NCBI GenBank assembly: GCA_007130445.1
Contig: SLSM01000407.1
Span: 1-17,787 of the forward strand
Origin: Trueperaceae bacterium
Lineage (GTDB): Bacteria > Deinococcota > Deinococci > Deinococcales > Trueperaceae
DNA: 17,787 bases
Reading direction: 5' to 3'
This document shows, one piece after another, positions 6,810 to 12,998 of the stretch (the stretch's first letter is position 1; each line of letters opens with the position of its first letter). Under the pieces are notes generated by a model that was not told where the DNA came from, searched no databases, and saw only the letters and a list, made by a program, of their open reading frames with translations. The translations under genes were made by a program, and so were the position numbers.

Positions 6810-7790
6810 TCAGGTCGCGTACCCCGTCGGATGCGCCAGCCGCCAGCGCCAGGCATCGGCCACGATCTCGGCGAGGTCCGGGCGCTGCGGGGACCACCCG
6901 AGCTCGCGCCGCGCCAACGATGCGTCGGCCACGAGGACCGGCGGGTCGCCCGCACGCCGCGGCGCGATCCTGGTCTTCACGTCGCGCCCCGTGACGGATC
7001 GCACCGTGTCGACGACCTGCGCGACGGATGCGCCGGCGCCGTTGCCGAGGTTGTACGCCTTGGCGACGCCGCCCTCGAGCGCCGCCAGCGCCCGGACGTG
7101 CGCGTCGGCGAGATCGAGCACGTGCACGTAGTCGCGCACCGCCGTGCCGTCCGGGGTCGGGTAGTCGTCGCCGAAGACGTCGATGGCGTCACGCTCGCCG
7201 TTCGCGACCTCGAAGACGAGGGGGATCAGATGCGACTCCGGGCGGTGGTCCTCGCCGCGCTCACGGCTCGCACCGGCGGCGTTGAAGTAGCGCAGCGCCA
7301 CCGAGGCCATGCCGGTGGTCCGAGCGAGCCACAGCAGCGCGCGTTCGATCTGCAGCTTCGTCTCGCCGTACACGCTCTCCGGCGCGAGGGCGGCTGTCTC
7401 GGGGATGGGCGTGCGCTCCGGCGTGCCGTAGAGCGCCGCCGTCGACGAGAAGACGACGCGTTCCACGCCCTGCGCGGAGGCGGTCCGCAACAGGGCCAAG
7501 GTGGCGGCGACGTTGTCGCGGAAGTAGCGGTGCGGGTCGCGCATCGACTCACCCACGAGCGAGGCGGCCGCGAAGTGCAAGAGCGCGTCGCATGGGTGGG
7601 TCGCCAGCGTCGAGCGCAGCGCGTCCTCGTCTGCGATGTCGGCCTGCACGAAGCGGGCGGCCGGATGCACGGCGGTGCGGTGACCGGTTCGTAGGTCGTC
7701 GACGACGAGCACGTCGTGACCGGCCTCGACGAGCGCTTCGACGGTGACGCAGCCGACGTACCCGGCGCCACCGGTGACGAGGAGTCGCAT
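6810..7790 (-). CDS. galE: UDP-glucose 4-epimerase
   Basis: A 326-aa extended short-chain dehydrogenase, full length. It interconverts UDP-glucose and UDP-galactose using tightly bound NAD+. It has the Rossmann motif GGAGYVG (7-13), the SST segment at 115-117, the catalytic Y141xxxK145, ALRYFNAAGA after the active site, and the C-terminal NLGNG segment. It stands alone, with no gal kinase or transferase nearby, so its job is more likely supplying UDP-galactose or related sugars for cell-surface polymers than galactose catabolism. TAGCAT lies exactly 6 nt before the ATG with no Shine-Dalgarno, so the transcript is probably leaderless. It is divergent from ilvE across 131 nt. Confidence 0.95.
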   Translation of the reverse strand: MRLLVTGGAGYVGCVTVEALVEAGHDVLVVDDLRTGHRTAVHPAARFVQADIADEDALRSTLATHPCDALLHFAAASLVGESMRDPHRYFRDNVAATLALLRTASAQGVERVVFSSTAALYGTPERTPIPETAALAPESVYGETKLQIERALLWLARTTGMASVALRYFNAAGASRERGEDHRPESHLIPLVFEVANGERDAIDVFGDDYPTPDGTAVRDYVHVLDLADAHVRALAALEGGVAKAYNLGNGAGASVAQVVDTVRSVTGRDVKTRIAPRRAGDPPVLVADASLARRELGWSPQRPDLAEIVADAWRWRLAHPTGYAT

Positions 7791-7796
7791 GCGCCG

Positions 7797-7802
7797 ATGC
7801 TA
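7797..7802 (-). promoter_or_regulatory. -10 box TAGCAT of leaderless galE promoter
   Basis: On the minus strand TAGCAT, 6 nt, then ATG at 7790. No Shine-Dalgarno and no convincing -35. Confidence 0.5.
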
Positions 7803-7890
7803 CCGCGTCGGATCGGGCGGCACGTGGCGCCACGGCGCCCGCGCTGCGCTGCCGTGCGGCCGGCCAGGACGCGCGGCGGCGCACCTGAGG

Positions 7891-7914
7891 CATACTGGAG
7901 GGACACGGGAGGAG
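7891..7914 (+). promoter_or_regulatory. ilvE -10 box and strong ribosome binding site
   Basis: CATACT (7891-7896) is a plausible -10, followed by GGGAGGAG (7907-7914) placed 7 nt before the ATG at 7922. This gene therefore uses a leadered, Shine-Dalgarno type start, unlike divergent galE. Confidence 0.55.
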
Positions 7915-7921
7915 CCCTGTC

Positions 7922-8890
7922 ATGAGCGCGAGCACCAGCGAGAGCACCAGCACCGCCCCCGCCACCACGAGTTCCACGAACGCCGGTCTGATCTGGTTCG
8001 ACGGCCGCATCGTTCCCGAGGCCGAGGCGACCGTCTCGGTACTCACCCACGCCATGCACTACGGCACCAGCGTGTTCGAGGGTATCCGCGCGTACGAGAC
8101 CGATCGCGGCGCGGCGGTCTTCCGGCTCCACGAGCACAGCGTCCGGCTGCTCGAGTCGGCCAAGATCCTCGGCATGAAGACCACCTGGACGGCCGAAGAG
8201 ATCGACCGGGCGATCGTCGACACGATCAAGGCCAACGAGCGCGTGAGCTGCTACATCCGCCCGCTCATCTGGTACGGGGCCGAGTCGCTCGGCGTGAACC
8301 CGGGGCGCAACACGCTACATCTGATGGTCGCGACGCTGCCGTGGGGCATCTACCTCGGCGAAGACGCGGTGCGCAAGGGCGCCGCCCTCATGACGTCGTC
8401 CTGGCGGCGCTCGTCGGGCGACATCATGCCCACGAAGGCCAAGGCCGGCGGCAACTACGTGAACTCGGTGCTGTCCAACGCCGAGGCGCGGGACAACGGC
8501 TTCGACGAGGCGCTGCTCCTCGACAAGGAGGGCTTCGTCGCCGAGGGTTCCGGCGAGAACATCTTCTTCCTGAAGGGCGACACGCTGTATGCCATCGCGC
8601 ACTCGGTGAACCTGCGCGGCATCACGCGCGACACCGTCATACAGCTCGCGCGCGACATGGGCACGCGAGTCGAGGCCACGATGGCGACGCGCGACGAGCT
8701 CTACACAGCCGACGAAGTGTTCATGGTCGGCACGGCGGCCGAGGTGACGCCCATCGCGTCGATCGACCGCCGACCGATCGGCTCGGGCGTGGCTGGGCCC
8801 TTCGGGCTTTCGATGCGCGAGCGCTACCTCGAGGTCGTGAGCGGCAAGGTCGCGGCGTACAACCGCTGGCTGACCTTCGTGCACGGCTGA
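7922..8890 (+). CDS. ilvE: Branched-chain amino-acid aminotransferase
   Basis: A 322-aa fold-type IV PLP aminotransferase that makes or breaks down leucine, isoleucine and valine by exchange with glutamate. Signatures: HAMHYGTSVFEGIRAY (43-58), YIRPLIWYG (111-119), the Schiff-base lysine K174 in KAGGNYVNS, and EGSGENIFF after the active site, all typical of IlvE. The first ~20 residues are a Ser/Thr/Ala-rich extension not found in most homologues. The start is fixed by a strong Shine-Dalgarno 7 nt upstream. It is monocistronic: divergent galE upstream, and a convergent lipoprotein gene downstream with a 14-bp hairpin between them. No leader peptide or attenuator is seen. Confidence 0.95.
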   Translation: MSASTSESTSTAPATTSSTNAGLIWFDGRIVPEAEATVSVLTHAMHYGTSVFEGIRAYETDRGAAVFRLHEHSVRLLESAKILGMKTTWTAEEIDRAIVDTIKANERVSCYIRPLIWYGAESLGVNPGRNTLHLMVATLPWGIYLGEDAVRKGAALMTSSWRRSSGDIMPTKAKAGGNYVNSVLSNAEARDNGFDEALLLDKEGFVAEGSGENIFFLKGDTLYAIAHSVNLRGITRDTVIQLARDMGTRVEATMATRDELYTADEVFMVGTAAEVTPIASIDRRPIGSGVAGPFGLSMRERYLEVVSGKVAAYNRWLTFVHG

Positions 8891-8915
8891 CGCGGGACGC
8901 GCCAGACCGGATGCA

Positions 8916-8948
8916 GTGCCGGGGGCGCCTACATGGCGCCCCCGGCAC
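8916..8948. terminator. Bidirectional hairpin terminator between ilvE and lipoprotein gene
   Basis: Perfect 14-bp stem, GTGCCGGGGGCGCC (8916-8929) with its complement (8935-8948), loop TACAT, without a T-tract. It lies between the ilvE stop (8890) and the stop of the minus-strand gene (8952), so it can serve both. Confidence 0.7.
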
Positions 8949-8951
8949 GTG

Positions 8952-9461
8952 TCAGAAGCGCACGCGTACACGGCCCTGTGCGAACGTGATCGAGCGTTCC
9001 CCACCGAGCGAGACGCCGCTGTCGAGCGAGACGCCGAGCCAGTACGCGCCGCCGCGCACCAGCGTGGCCAGCTCGGCCCCGGCGTCGCCCGCGCCGACGC
9101 TGACGGCCAGCGGCTCCTCGAGCTCGAGCGTGAACGGCCCGCCGAGCGGTCGGTCGTCGGGGCCGGCGGCCACGCAGGTCGAGGGGGGTTCGCTGGAGCG
9201 CCCGTACACCACGACGTCGACGGAGGTGCCGGTGCCGAGCACGGCGCTCGAGCGATACGTCGCGACGGCGTCGTACGTGGCGTGTGTGATGCCCACGCGC
9301 GTGGTGACCTCGCCGCGCGCGTAGCACACGGTACCGGCCGTGCTGTCGCCCGGGATCGTGATGGTGGGTACCGCCAGGGTCAGGCCGGCAGCGCCGCACG
9401 CGGCGAGCGTCACGGCCGCGAGCGCGGTGGTGGTCGCGAGGCGGAGAGCGCGCGGCGTCAT
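8952..9461 (-). CDS. Putative lipoprotein of unknown function
   Basis: A 169-aa protein with a lipoprotein signal peptide: short basic N-terminus, hydrophobic stretch, lipobox LAAC with C22 as the lipidated residue. The mature part is Thr/Val/Gly-rich and beta-looking, with single cysteines at the CYARGE and STCVAAG segments that could pair. No family recognised. The ATG at 9461 is supported by the signal peptide and by TACCCT 5 nt upstream, with no Shine-Dalgarno. Confidence 0.75.
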   Translation of the reverse strand: MTPRALRLATTTALAAVTLAACGAAGLTLAVPTITIPGDSTAGTVCYARGEVTTRVGITHATYDAVATYRSSAVLGTGTSVDVVVYGRSSEPPSTCVAAGPDDRPLGGPFTLELEEPLAVSVGAGDAGAELATLVRGGAYWLGVSLDSGVSLGGERSITFAQGRVRVRF

Positions 9462-9466
9462 GGGCC

Positions 9467-9472
9467 AGGGTA
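9467..9472 (-). promoter_or_regulatory. -10 box TACCCT of leaderless lipoprotein promoter
   Basis: On the minus strand TACCCT, 5 nt, then ATG at 9461. A weak TGACAC lies 18 nt further upstream as a possible -35. Confidence 0.45.
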
Positions 9473-9541
9473 CGGAACGAGCCGCGGTGGGTGTCAGGAT
9501 GCCGTGAGGGCCCGGTCAGGGAGCCGTAAGCGGCCTGCCGC

Positions 9542-9547
9542 TAGCGT
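9542..9547 (+). promoter_or_regulatory. -10 box TAGCGT of the 113-aa gene
   Basis: TAGCGT, then exactly 6 nt (which include an in-frame ATG at 9548), then ATG at 9554. The spacing favours 9554 as a leaderless start. Confidence 0.4.
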
Positions 9548-9553
9548 ATGGCC

Positions 9554-9895
9554 ATGTTCAGCACCTGGTTCGCGACCCTCGGCGCCGCCCTCCCGACCGG
9601 CATGCCCGGCCGGCGCCGCGCCGCGGTCGTCGCCCAGTCCCGTCCGACGCCCTCCACGGCGCTCCCCTCCGCACCGAGCGACGTGCGGGCCGACGCATCG
9701 ACGCTGCAGACCGCCGCACCGGCGCGCGTGCGCGTCGTCGATCCGATCGACCTGCGGGTAGTGCCGTTCGTGCCGAGCGACAACGGGACCACACAGCGTC
9801 GCGTGCACCCGCGGGTCCTCAACCCCTTCCGGGCGTTCCCGAACCGCGGAGCGCTCCTGTTGGATCTCATGAACCCGCGCGATCCGCGCGACTGA
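9554..9895 (+). CDS. Small hypothetical protein (113 aa)
   Basis: Not recognised. The N-terminus (MFSTWFATLGAALPTG) is mildly hydrophobic, followed by a basic and Pro/Ala/Ser-rich middle and a more ordered-looking part RVRVVDPIDLRVVPFVPS, then a basic tail ending MNPRDPRD. The leaderless promoter spacing, divergence from the lipoprotein gene and a strong hairpin after the stop make it a plausible real gene. An alternative ATG 6 nt upstream (9548) is in frame. It is convergent with the ABC exporter operon. Confidence 0.5.
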   Translation: MFSTWFATLGAALPTGMPGRRRAAVVAQSRPTPSTALPSAPSDVRADASTLQTAAPARVRVVDPIDLRVVPFVPSDNGTTQRRVHPRVLNPFRAFPNRGALLLDLMNPRDPRD

Positions 9896-9917
9896 GCGAC
9901 CCGCGCGACTGAGCGCT
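9884..9917. repeat. 17-nt tandem duplication spanning the stop codon
   Basis: CCGCGCGACTGAGCGAC (9884-9900) is followed directly by a 16/17 copy (9901-9917). The first copy contains the TGA stop of the 113-aa gene. It looks like a recent small duplication at the gene end. Confidence 0.6.
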
Positions 9918-9933
9918 CCGCACGCGACGACCA

Positions 9934-9972
9934 GCCGGCGCCGCGCCACCGGTCGGGTAGCGCGGCGCCGGC
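9934..9972. terminator. Bidirectional hairpin terminator
   Basis: Perfect 13-bp stem, GCCGGCGCCGCGC (9934-9946) and its complement (9960-9972), with a 13-nt loop and no T-tract. It lies between the convergent stops of the 113-aa gene (9895) and the ABC permease (9985). Confidence 0.65.
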
Positions 9973-9984
9973 GTGGAGCCCACG

Positions 9985-10752
9985 TCAGTACTGCCCCATC
10001 AGACCGCGAGCCCTGGCCCGGCGCTCCGCGAGGGCGAACGCGAGCAGGCCGAGCGCCAGGTAGACGGCCGCGTTGAGCACCAACGAGGCCCAGTCGCGCG
10101 GGCCGAACGCGCTCAGCGTGACACCCTCGATGAGGGCGGCGCGGATCATGTCGATGCCCTTCACCACCGGCGCGAGCTCGAGCCATGGCGCCACCGAGAG
10201 CGGGACGAAGGCGAAGCCGAGGAACACGAACTGGAGCACCTGCAGCAGGGCGTCGATCTGCTTGAAGACGAGCGCCAATCCGGCGACGGCGTAGCCGAGA
10301 CCGACGACGGCCACGAAGGTAGGCGCCAGGATCACTGCCAGCAACGGCAGGTCGAAGCTGAGCCACTGGCCGGCGGTCAGCATCGTGAGCACCAGCATGG
10401 CGGACGTGATGACCAGGTTGACGAGCAGCGTGCCGACCATGCGCGCCGCGAGGATGGCACGCAGCCCGATGGGCGACATCGCAAGTTGCTCGAGCGTGCC
10501 GCGGGTCGCCTCGGTGGTCAGCTCCCAACCCATGCTGGAGACGCCCATCAACAGGAGGAACCAGAAGGCGTTGCCGACGATCGCGAAGCGGAGGTTCGCT
10601 TCGGCGGTGGCCGGGTCGCCGATCACGCTGATGCCGAGGAACATCGCCAGGAAGATGACGTAGAAGGTGACGACCAGGCTGATGGTGTTCGGGAGGTAGC
10701 GTCGTCGCTCGATGACGACCTTGCGCACGTTGGCTTCGAGGACGGTGAGCAT
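9985..10752 (-). CDS. ABC-2 type transporter permease
   Basis: A 255-aa membrane protein with about six hydrophobic helices and the usual ABC-2 layout: a short cytoplasmic N-terminus (MLTVLEANVRKVVIERRRYLP), a long cytoplasmic segment after helix 2 containing ELTTEATRGTLEQLAMSP, which is the coupling region typical of ABC-2 exporters, and a basic C-terminus. It follows the ATPase gene by 15 nt with GGAGG 7 nt before its ATG, so the two form one exporter. The substrate is unknown. No dedicated extracellular protein is adjacent, which points to export rather than import. Confidence 0.9.
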   Translation of the reverse strand: MLTVLEANVRKVVIERRRYLPNTISLVVTFYVIFLAMFLGISVIGDPATAEANLRFAIVGNAFWFLLLMGVSSMGWELTTEATRGTLEQLAMSPIGLRAILAARMVGTLLVNLVITSAMLVLTMLTAGQWLSFDLPLLAVILAPTFVAVVGLGYAVAGLALVFKQIDALLQVLQFVFLGFAFVPLSVAPWLELAPVVKGIDMIRAALIEGVTLSAFGPRDWASLVLNAAVYLALGLLAFALAERRARARGLMGQY

Positions 10753-10767
10753 CGTTCGGCCTCCGAT

Positions 10768-11799
10768 TCAGGCGCGCAGCCGCGAGCGGGCGCTTTCGAG
10801 CTGGGCGTCGGCGTCGATCACGGCCTCGCGCGTGGCGTCACCGTTCGGGGCACCGTCCTTGACGAGCCGGCGGAACACGGTCTCGAAGTCGATGACGCGC
10901 CGATCCAGGCTCTCGATCGGGGTGGCGCCCTCGCGCAACACGTCGATGAGGGCGTAGAGGTCGTCGCCCTTGGCGAGCTCGACCTGCACACGCAGGCCGT
11001 CGTCGACGACGTGCACGTGCATCAACCGGCGCCGCAGCGCCTCGATCTGGGCGCCGCTCAGCGGAGCGCCGAGCTCGACCTGGTAGGCGCGCGACGCGAA
11101 CAGCCGCATGAGGTGGTCGACGCGGTCGTCGACCAGCACGCGCCCGTGGGCGATGACGACGGTGCGCTCGCAGAGGTCCTGCACGACGGGCATGTCGTGG
11201 GTGCTGACGATGACGGTGCGGCCCTCGCGCTGCATCTCGCGCAGGAGCGCGCGCACCTCGTAGCCGGTCTCGACGTCGAGGCCGAGGGTCGGCTCGTCGA
11301 GGAGGACGACGTCGGTGCCGGCGAGCGCCGCCACCGCCAGCGCGAGCTTCTGCTGCATCCCGCGCGACAGGCTGCTCACGAGCGCGTCGCGCTTGGCCCC
11401 GAGGTCGAAGCGCTCCAACAGCTCGTCGATGCGCTTCGCGACCGAGCGCCGCGGCATGCCGCGGTTGCCGGCGAAGTAGGTGAGGTTCTCCCGGGCGGTC
11501 AGGCGCCAGTAGAGGTTGCGGTTGCCCTCGAGCACCGCGGCAAGGTGTCGCAGCGCCTGGCTCCGATGGCGCCGCACGTCGATGCCGGCGACGCTCAACA
11601 CGCCCGCGTCGGGCGTGATCAGCCCGCACAGTGCCTTGACGGTGGTGGTCTTGCCGGCACCGTTGGGGCCGAGCAACCCGACGAGCGCACCGCGCTCGAC
11701 GCGGAAGCCGACACCGTCGACCGCCGTCACGGCGGGGTCGCTGCGGCCGCGCGCCGGGTACGTCTTGGTCAGACCATCGACGACGATGGCGTCGTTCAC
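10768..11799 (-). CDS. ABC transporter ATP-binding protein
   Basis: A 343-aa (if GTG 11799) nucleotide-binding subunit with all motifs in order: Walker A GPNGAGKTT, Q-loop region at AAVLEGNRNLYWRLT, signature LSRGMQQK, Walker B VVLLDEPTLGLD and H-loop STHD. The C-terminal ~110 residues form the regulatory extension common in CcmA/DrrA-like exporter ATPases. Start choice is uncertain: GTG 11799 begins just before the conserved DAIVVDGLTKTYP, while GTG 11853 lies 5 nt after the stop of the 59-aa ORF and could be reached by reinitiation. Neither has a Shine-Dalgarno. The frame stays open upstream only as a shadow of the 59-aa ORF. It partners the ABC-2 permease downstream. Confidence 0.92.
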   Translation of the reverse strand: MNDAIVVDGLTKTYPARGRSDPAVTAVDGVGFRVERGALVGLLGPNGAGKTTTVKALCGLITPDAGVLSVAGIDVRRHRSQALRHLAAVLEGNRNLYWRLTARENLTYFAGNRGMPRRSVAKRIDELLERFDLGAKRDALVSSLSRGMQQKLALAVAALAGTDVVLLDEPTLGLDVETGYEVRALLREMQREGRTVIVSTHDMPVVQDLCERTVVIAHGRVLVDDRVDHLMRLFASRAYQVELGAPLSGAQIEALRRRLMHVHVVDDGLRVQVELAKGDDLYALIDVLREGATPIESLDRRVIDFETVFRRLVKDGAPNGDATREAVIDADAQLESARSRLRA

Positions 11800-11812
11800 G
11801 GGAGCCGAGGAG

Positions 11813-11838
11813 ACCGGAGCGGTGGTGGCCGCTCCGGT
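11813..11838 (-). promoter_or_regulatory. Hairpin between the 59-aa ORF and the ABC ATPase
   Basis: Minus strand ACCGGAGCGG and CCGCTCCGGT pair over 10 bp around the loop CCACCA. It lies after the stop of the 59-aa ORF and just before GTG 11799. It could modulate ABC translation, mark an mRNA processing site, or be within the coding region if the ATPase starts at 11853. There is no T-tract. Confidence 0.4.
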
Positions 11839-11858
11839 GTGGACTGCGTGCACGGCGG

Positions 11859-12038
11859 TCAGGCGGCGCCGACGAGGCGGGGGGCGAAGCGGCGCAGGGC
11901 CGGGCGGGCGACGCGGACGGTCACGGCGCGGAGGGCGCGGTGCAACCCGAAGGTCGCGGCGGCGGAGCGGCGCTCGGCGAGGTCGCGCTCGATCGCGGGG
12001 AGCGCTGCGGTCAGGGTGATCGGGTGCAGGTTCGTCAT
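11859..12038 (-). CDS. Small protein (59 aa) upstream of ABC exporter
   Basis: It begins MTNLHPITLTAALPAIERDL and ends FAPRLVGAA, with an Arg/Ala-rich, amphipathic-looking middle and no cysteine. It has the best translation signal in this area: AGGAGG (12044-12049) 5 nt before the ATG, behind a near-consensus promoter. Codon third positions are GC-rich as in its neighbours. No double-glycine leader is seen, so a peptide-export function is speculative; it could also act as a coupling or leader ORF for the exporter. No homologue recognised. Confidence 0.6.
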   Translation of the reverse strand: MTNLHPITLTAALPAIERDLAERRSAAATFGLHRALRAVTVRVARPALRRFAPRLVGAA

Positions 12039-12086
12039 GGCGTCCTCCTGGGATGCGCGGGGGCTCGGGTGGTGTTCGATGATCAG

Positions 12087-12116
12087 AGTATAAAGCCAAT
12101 ACTTCTATTCTGTCAA
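12087..12116 (-). promoter_or_regulatory. Near-consensus sigma-70 promoter with dyad, ABC exporter operon
   Basis: Minus strand TTGACA (12111-12116), 18-nt spacer, TATACT (12087-12092). A dyad AGTAT-N7-ATACT covers 12087-12103, overlapping the -10 box and the spacer, and suits repressor binding. The stretch is AT-rich in an otherwise GC-rich area. It gives a leader of about 40 nt before the 59-aa ORF. Confidence 0.8.
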
Positions 12117-12151
12117 GTCGGGCTTATCGGAATGATGCCACACGACGTGAC

Positions 12152-12180
12152 GGCGCCCCCGGCGTGATGCCGGAGGCGCC
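12152..12180 (-). terminator. Terminator of the small-protein operon
   Basis: Minus strand GGCGCCTCCGGC pairs with GCCGGGGGCGCC over 12 bp (one U-G), loop ATCAC. It lies 51 nt after the stop of the 84-aa gene and before the next promoter. No T-tract follows. Confidence 0.5.
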
Positions 12181-12230
12181 TGGACGCGTCGTGGACGGTG
12201 CGGTGTCGGCGCCTCGCGGCGGCCGGCACG

Positions 12231-12485
12231 TCAGCGCCGAGCGAGGCGCGATGTGCCGTGCGGCGCGGCCAAGGCGCCGATGCGGTCGAGTCGAGCGGCG
12301 AGCCGCTCGAGACGGCGGGCGGTCGCGTGTGCCGCGCGGGCGACGAACGCCGACCGCGATCCTCCGCTGGGGAGCGCGCCAGCGCGGGACAGCAGCGCCG
12401 CGTCGCGCTCGGAGGGAACGCCCAACCGCCGCCTGGCGGCGGACTCGGCCTCACGGACGAGGGCGGGTATGTACAGCTCGGTCAT
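12231..12485 (-). CDS. Small hypothetical protein (84 aa)
   Basis: Begins MTELYIPALVREAESAARRR; Arg/Ala/Leu-rich, probably helical, with no cysteine and no membrane segment. Third codon positions are strongly GC, as expected for coding sequence here. AAGGTG stands 5 nt before the ATG. It follows the 47-aa gene by 83 nt and precedes a hairpin terminator, so the two form a two-gene unit under the leader at 12.74-12.97 kb. Not recognised. Confidence 0.55.
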   Translation of the reverse strand: MTELYIPALVREAESAARRRLGVPSERDAALLSRAGALPSGGSRSAFVARAAHATARRLERLAARLDRIGALAAPHGTSRLARR

Positions 12486-12568
12486 GGTGGCACCTTGTGT
12501 CTGGGGCGCGCCGCGCTGGGCGGCGGAGGTGGTGTGGGTAGGGGCCCCTGGTGCCGTGAGCGCTCGGC

Positions 12569-12712
12569 TCAGCGGTTGGTCCAGTGGGCGTTCAGGCGGG
12601 GACGGCGTTCACCGTCGGCGTACCCGGCGCGGCGAAGGCGTTCGGTCAGGCTGAAGATGCGCGGTTCGTTCGCGCGCACGGAGCGCAGCGCGGCCAGCAT
12701 GGCGTCGACCAT
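12569..12712 (-). CDS. Small hypothetical protein (47 aa)
   Basis: Begins MVDAMLAALRSVRANEPRIF and ends LNAHWTNR; basic, with a likely helix in the first half (IFSLTERLRRAGYADG in the middle). The start is fixed by GAGAGGAG 5 nt before the ATG at 12712. The ORF is open upstream, but that part crosses a T8 terminator and is not coding. It is the first gene after the attenuator-like leader. No family recognised. Confidence 0.6.
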   Translation of the reverse strand: MVDAMLAALRSVRANEPRIFSLTERLRRAGYADGERRPRLNAHWTNR

Positions 12713-12742
12713 GGCGACTCCTCTCTCACACGTATGTGGGGC

Positions 12743-12768
12743 AAAAAAAACCTCGGCCGAGGCCGAGG
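12743..12768 (-). terminator. Rho-independent terminator inside a leader (attenuator)
   Basis: Minus strand CCTCGGC, loop CTCG, GCCGAGG, followed at once by eight T (12743-12750). This is the only classical hairpin plus T-tract terminator in the window. It lies between a promoter (12943-12971) and the 47-aa gene, so it would stop that transcript early. Confidence 0.85.
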
Positions 12769-12819
12769 ACACGCGGTGCCGTCCGACGTCGTCAGACGCT
12801 CGCAGCGTGCATTCCTCGG
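12763..12819 (-). promoter_or_regulatory. Antiterminator stem competing with the terminator
   Basis: On the minus strand CCGAGGA-ATG-CACGC (12805-12819) can pair with GCGTG-TCCTCGG (12763-12774): 12 bp with a 3-nt bulge. A 7-bp hairpin (GTCTGAC/GTCGGAC, one wobble, 12781-12797) sits inside it. The downstream arm shares CCTCGG with the terminator stem, so only one structure can form at a time. Confidence 0.55.
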
Positions 12820-12884
12820 GGGTGGGCGGTCGGCGGCACGGAAGCACAACCGAGAGCCTGCGGCAGATCGTGTCGTCCGGTCAT
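12792..12884 (-). CDS. Candidate leader peptide (30 aa)
   Basis: ATG at 12884, preceded by AGGAGG with a rather long 10-nt spacing. The peptide begins MTGRHDLPQALGC and includes VPPTAHPRG. Its last codons cover the upstream arm of the antiterminator, and its TGA lies in the internal hairpin, so translation to the end would favour the terminator. It is not dominated by one amino acid. A regulatory leader peptide is inferred from position only. Confidence 0.4.
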   Translation of the reverse strand: MTGRHDLPQALGCASVPPTAHPRGMHAASV

Positions 12885-12942
12885 CCTGTCGCCACCTCCT
12901 CGCGTGCCCGGGCGCGTCGCTGGCGCCCTTGAGCCGAACGAG

Positions 12943-12971
12943 ATGCTAGCACGACGATGCTGTGTATGCAA
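12943..12971 (-). promoter_or_regulatory. Promoter of the attenuated small-protein operon
   Basis: Minus strand TTGCAT (12966-12971), 17-nt spacer, TAGCAT (12943-12948). This gives a leader of about 190 nt up to the T8 terminator. It lies just after the stop of the 104-aa gene (12999). Confidence 0.65.
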
Positions 12972-12998
12972 GAGGGTATCCGGCATATCGCGGGGGTG

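Noticed and set aside
6595..6897. 100-codon minus-strand ORF between galE and the secreted-protein gene
   Set aside because: Overlaps the end of galE in another frame, has no ribosome binding site and its product is Arg/Pro/Ala-rich without motifs.
7791..7921. Leucine/isoleucine leader peptide before ilvE
   Set aside because: The -10 box leaves under 25 nt of leader, with no ORF rich in branched-chain codons.
9973..12093. Very long open frame on the plus strand opposite the ABC exporter genes
   Set aside because: It is the antisense of clear ABC-2 permease and ATPase genes; the product is His/Arg/Asp-rich and low-complexity, as expected of a shadow frame in GC-rich DNA.
12743..12830. Resemblance of the CCGAGG...GCGCUGCGA-like stretch to an SAH riboswitch
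   Set aside because: Only isolated words match; the conserved core order of that riboswitch is not present. Kept as an attenuator of unknown signal.
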